From the NCBI GenBank assembly GCA_030424715.1, contig JAUHWH010000001.1, forward strand, positions 682,001 to 746,000: 64,000 bases of DNA. Direction: 5' to 3'. Every line of letters starts with the position of its first letter. The stretch's first letter is position 1. Origin of the DNA: Bdellovibrionia bacterium (GTDB taxonomy: Bacteria; Bdellovibrionota; Bdellovibrionia; Bdellovibrionales; JAGQZY01). The position numbers were made by a program, and so were the translations under genes. Under the pieces are notes generated by a model that saw only the letters and a list, made by a program, of their open reading frames with translations, was not told the DNA's origin and made no database searches. Positions 61,825 to 64,000 of this stretch are shown here, one piece after another.

Positions 61825-62802
61825 ATGAAGCTAGGAACCCTTAAAGATAAGTCTTGGGATGGCGCTTTGGTAGTCGTCAGTCGTGACAACTCTCAGTATG
61901 TAAAAGTCCCTGAGATCGCAAGCAGTTTTCGCGAGGCTATCGAAGACTGGGCGAACCTCAAAGATCGTATCGCCAAGGTTTATGAAGACCTAAATTCAGG
62001 CGCGATTTCTGGAGAACCTATGGACGAGAAGTTGTTTCATTCTCCTCTCCCTCGAACCTTTCAGTGGGCCGATGGGTCGGCTTTTCTTCACCACGTTAAG
62101 TTGGTGCGGATGTCTCGTAACGCTGAGATGCCAGAGAGTCTTTACGAGGTGCCTCTGATGTACCAAGGCGGCGGCGATAATTTCTTGGGTCCAAAAGACG
62201 ATATTCCACAAATCGATTTTTCCCACGGCACTGATTTTGAGGGAGAAGTGGGTGTTATTACCGATTTCGTGCCCATGGGGTGTTCGGCCGAAGATGCCTT
62301 GGATAAAATTCTGTTTTGCCTCATCATCAACGATGTTTCCCTTCGGGGCCTGATCCCTGCGGAACTGAAAGCGGGCTTTGGCTTTTTTCATGGTAAGCCC
62401 TCATCGGCCTTTGCTCCCTTTGCTCTCACTCTCGATGAGCTGGAGGGCGCCTGGAACAATGGGCGCATCGAACTCCCCCTCAACGTTGAGCTCAACGGCG
62501 AGTATTTCGGGAACCCCAATGGAAAAGAAATGCACTTCCACTTTGGCCAACTGATTGCCCATGCGGCTCGCACTCGAAACTTAATGCCAGGAACCATCAT
62601 CGGTAGCGGGACAGTTTCAAATGACAGCACCGAAGTGGGGTCCAGTTGTTTGCTCGAACGTCGAATGATTGAAAAAATCAATGACGGCGCCTTTAAGACA
62701 CCATTTTTAAAGGTGGGTGATCGTGTCAAGATCACCATGAACGATCATGCGGGAAACAATCTGTTCGGCACTATTGAGCAGAAAGTGGTTCAGCACAGCT
62801 GA
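61825..62802 (+). CDS. Fumarylacetoacetate hydrolase family protein
   Basis: FEGEVGVITDF, IINDVSLRGLIPAE, GTIIGSGTVSND, GDRVKITM. Confidence 0.88.
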   Translation: MKLGTLKDKSWDGALVVVSRDNSQYVKVPEIASSFREAIEDWANLKDRIAKVYEDLNSGAISGEPMDEKLFHSPLPRTFQWADGSAFLHHVKLVRMSRNAEMPESLYEVPLMYQGGGDNFLGPKDDIPQIDFSHGTDFEGEVGVITDFVPMGCSAEDALDKILFCLIINDVSLRGLIPAELKAGFGFFHGKPSSAFAPFALTLDELEGAWNNGRIELPLNVELNGEYFGNPNGKEMHFHFGQLIAHAARTRNLMPGTIIGSGTVSNDSTEVGSSCLLERRMIEKINDGAFKTPFLKVGDRVKITMNDHAGNNLFGTIEQKVVQHS

Positions 62803-62887
62803 TGCCGTGGTGTGCTGTGGGGGCCAGCTCAATGGTCTGAGCTGGACCTGGCATTGAGTTCTGGTAAGATCTCCTTGAGAGGTCCAA

Positions 62888-64000
62888 TTGCAAAAAGCAG
62901 AGTTTCTTAAAACCTATAAAAAATATCAGCTGGGTAACCTACCCACCGAGCAGCAGCATCCGAAAACCCGTGGTTTGTCTGCATTGGCGCGAACTGATCT
63001 GTCAGCGGCCATCGCCACCCTAAAACAAGTGGATCTAGAGGCTCTTCATAAAGTTAAGGGAGCGACCGACCGAATCGAAGATCTCCGGGCTGCTGTGCAG
63101 CGAGTTCTGAACAGTGATGGTCGGATCTTTTTGTGTGGCTGTGGGGCGACGGGACGCCTGTCACTTTTGTCTGAGTTTCTTTATCGTGAAAAATACGCGA
63201 ATGACAAAGTGATTTCTTTTATGGCGGGTGGTGATGTCGCCCTTGTCCACTCTCTTGAGGGCTTCGAAGACTATCCAGATCTTGGTGAGCGCCACCTGAT
63301 GCAGATGGGTTTTACAGAGCACGACCTCCTGATTGCCTCCACTGAAGGGGGCGAGACGCCTTTTGTGATCGGTGCCACCGAGGCAGCAGCACGAATTTCA
63401 AAACATTCTCCCTTCTATTTGTACTGCAACCCCGATGTTGTTTTAATGGAGCAGGTCGAGCGCTCCAAACAAGTCTTGCAAAATTCGGCGATTGAAAAAA
63501 TAGAACTTTTCGTAGGGCCCATGGGATTATCAGGCAGCACACGCATGCAAGCCAGCACTGTTTTACAACTGGCTGTGGGAATGGCTTTGGTTGAAACCGA
63601 CCAGCCGGTGGCGACTTTGCTGCAAGAGTTCATCGATGAGGTCGAGCGGACAGACTTTTTGGCCTTAGCTCCCTTTATCAAAAAAGAAGTGGCGATCTAC
63701 GAAGCCGGCGAGCATGTGATGTATATGCCACGAGACTTTGCCATCACTGTGTTTACTGACACCACTGAGAGGTCTCCGACATTCAGTCTTCCCTCTTTTG
63801 AAAACAACCTATACACAGGAGCGAGGCCCTCTTTGTGTTATATCCTTATCCCATCGGCGAACGATGCTTCGGAAGCTTGGCGACAATTGTTGTTGCGTGA
63901 CCCTCATGCGTTGGAGTGGGGAGCTATCGACCCTCAGACCACAAGCCACTATCTTGATAGCTTTGATTTTAGCAAAAATTCGCTAGAGCTTAGAGAAGCG
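62888..64000 (+). CDS. SIS-domain MurQ/GKRP-like protein, truncated by window edge
   Basis: TTG start; LPTEQQHPKTRGLSALARTDL, CGCGATGRLSLLSEF, SLEGFEDYPDLG, VGPMGLSGSTRMQAST; open for 371 codons to the edge. Not in the supplied ORF track. Confidence 0.85.
   Translation, partial: MQKAEFLKTYKKYQLGNLPTEQQHPKTRGLSALARTDLSAAIATLKQVDLEALHKVKGATDRIEDLRAAVQRVLNSDGRIFLCGCGATGRLSLLSEFLYREKYANDKVISFMAGGDVALVHSLEGFEDYPDLGERHLMQMGFTEHDLLIASTEGGETPFVIGATEAAARISKHSPFYLYCNPDVVLMEQVERSKQVLQNSAIEKIELFVGPMGLSGSTRMQASTVLQLAVGMALVETDQPVATLLQEFIDEVERTDFLALAPFIKKEVAIYEAGEHVMYMPRDFAITVFTDTTERSPTFSLPSFENNLYTGARPSLCYILIPSANDASEAWRQLLLRDPHALEWGAIDPQTTSHYLDSFDFSKNSLELREA

Overview
The window is a gene-dense, almost entirely coding bacterial chromosome segment. 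Gene content suggests a Bdellovibrio-like Gram-negative predator, but this is inference; no rRNA marker is present. Recognisable modules are: anmK-murU-amgK-type cell-wall recycling operon; uvrA-like gene; class A PBP; 6S RNA-like gene; xseA-xseB-ispA-tlyA; pepP; glpD; mreB with a histidine kinase; LpoB-like operon; YkuD_2 L,D-transpeptidase; PhaR-like regulator; prkA-yeaH-spoVR; glnB-glnA; trmL; secA; caa3 cytochrome oxidase with heme A synthesis (sco-coxBACD-ctaB-ctaA); maiA/FAH; and a partial MurQ/GKRP-like gene at the right edge. The most interesting signal is a set of three long intergenic palindromes (about 134-149 bp). Their 33-38 bp arms are near-perfect but unrelated between loci. They flank structured cores that share sequence and compensatory changes, clearly between two copies and more weakly in the third. 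In one copy the arm includes the stop codon of the neighbouring gene. Other points of note are a patatin-like lipoprotein lacking its catalytic residues, a probable ATT start (or indel) in ctaB, structured leaders, and several uncharacterised secreted proteins. No CRISPR array, tRNA, rRNA, transposase or prophage was seen.
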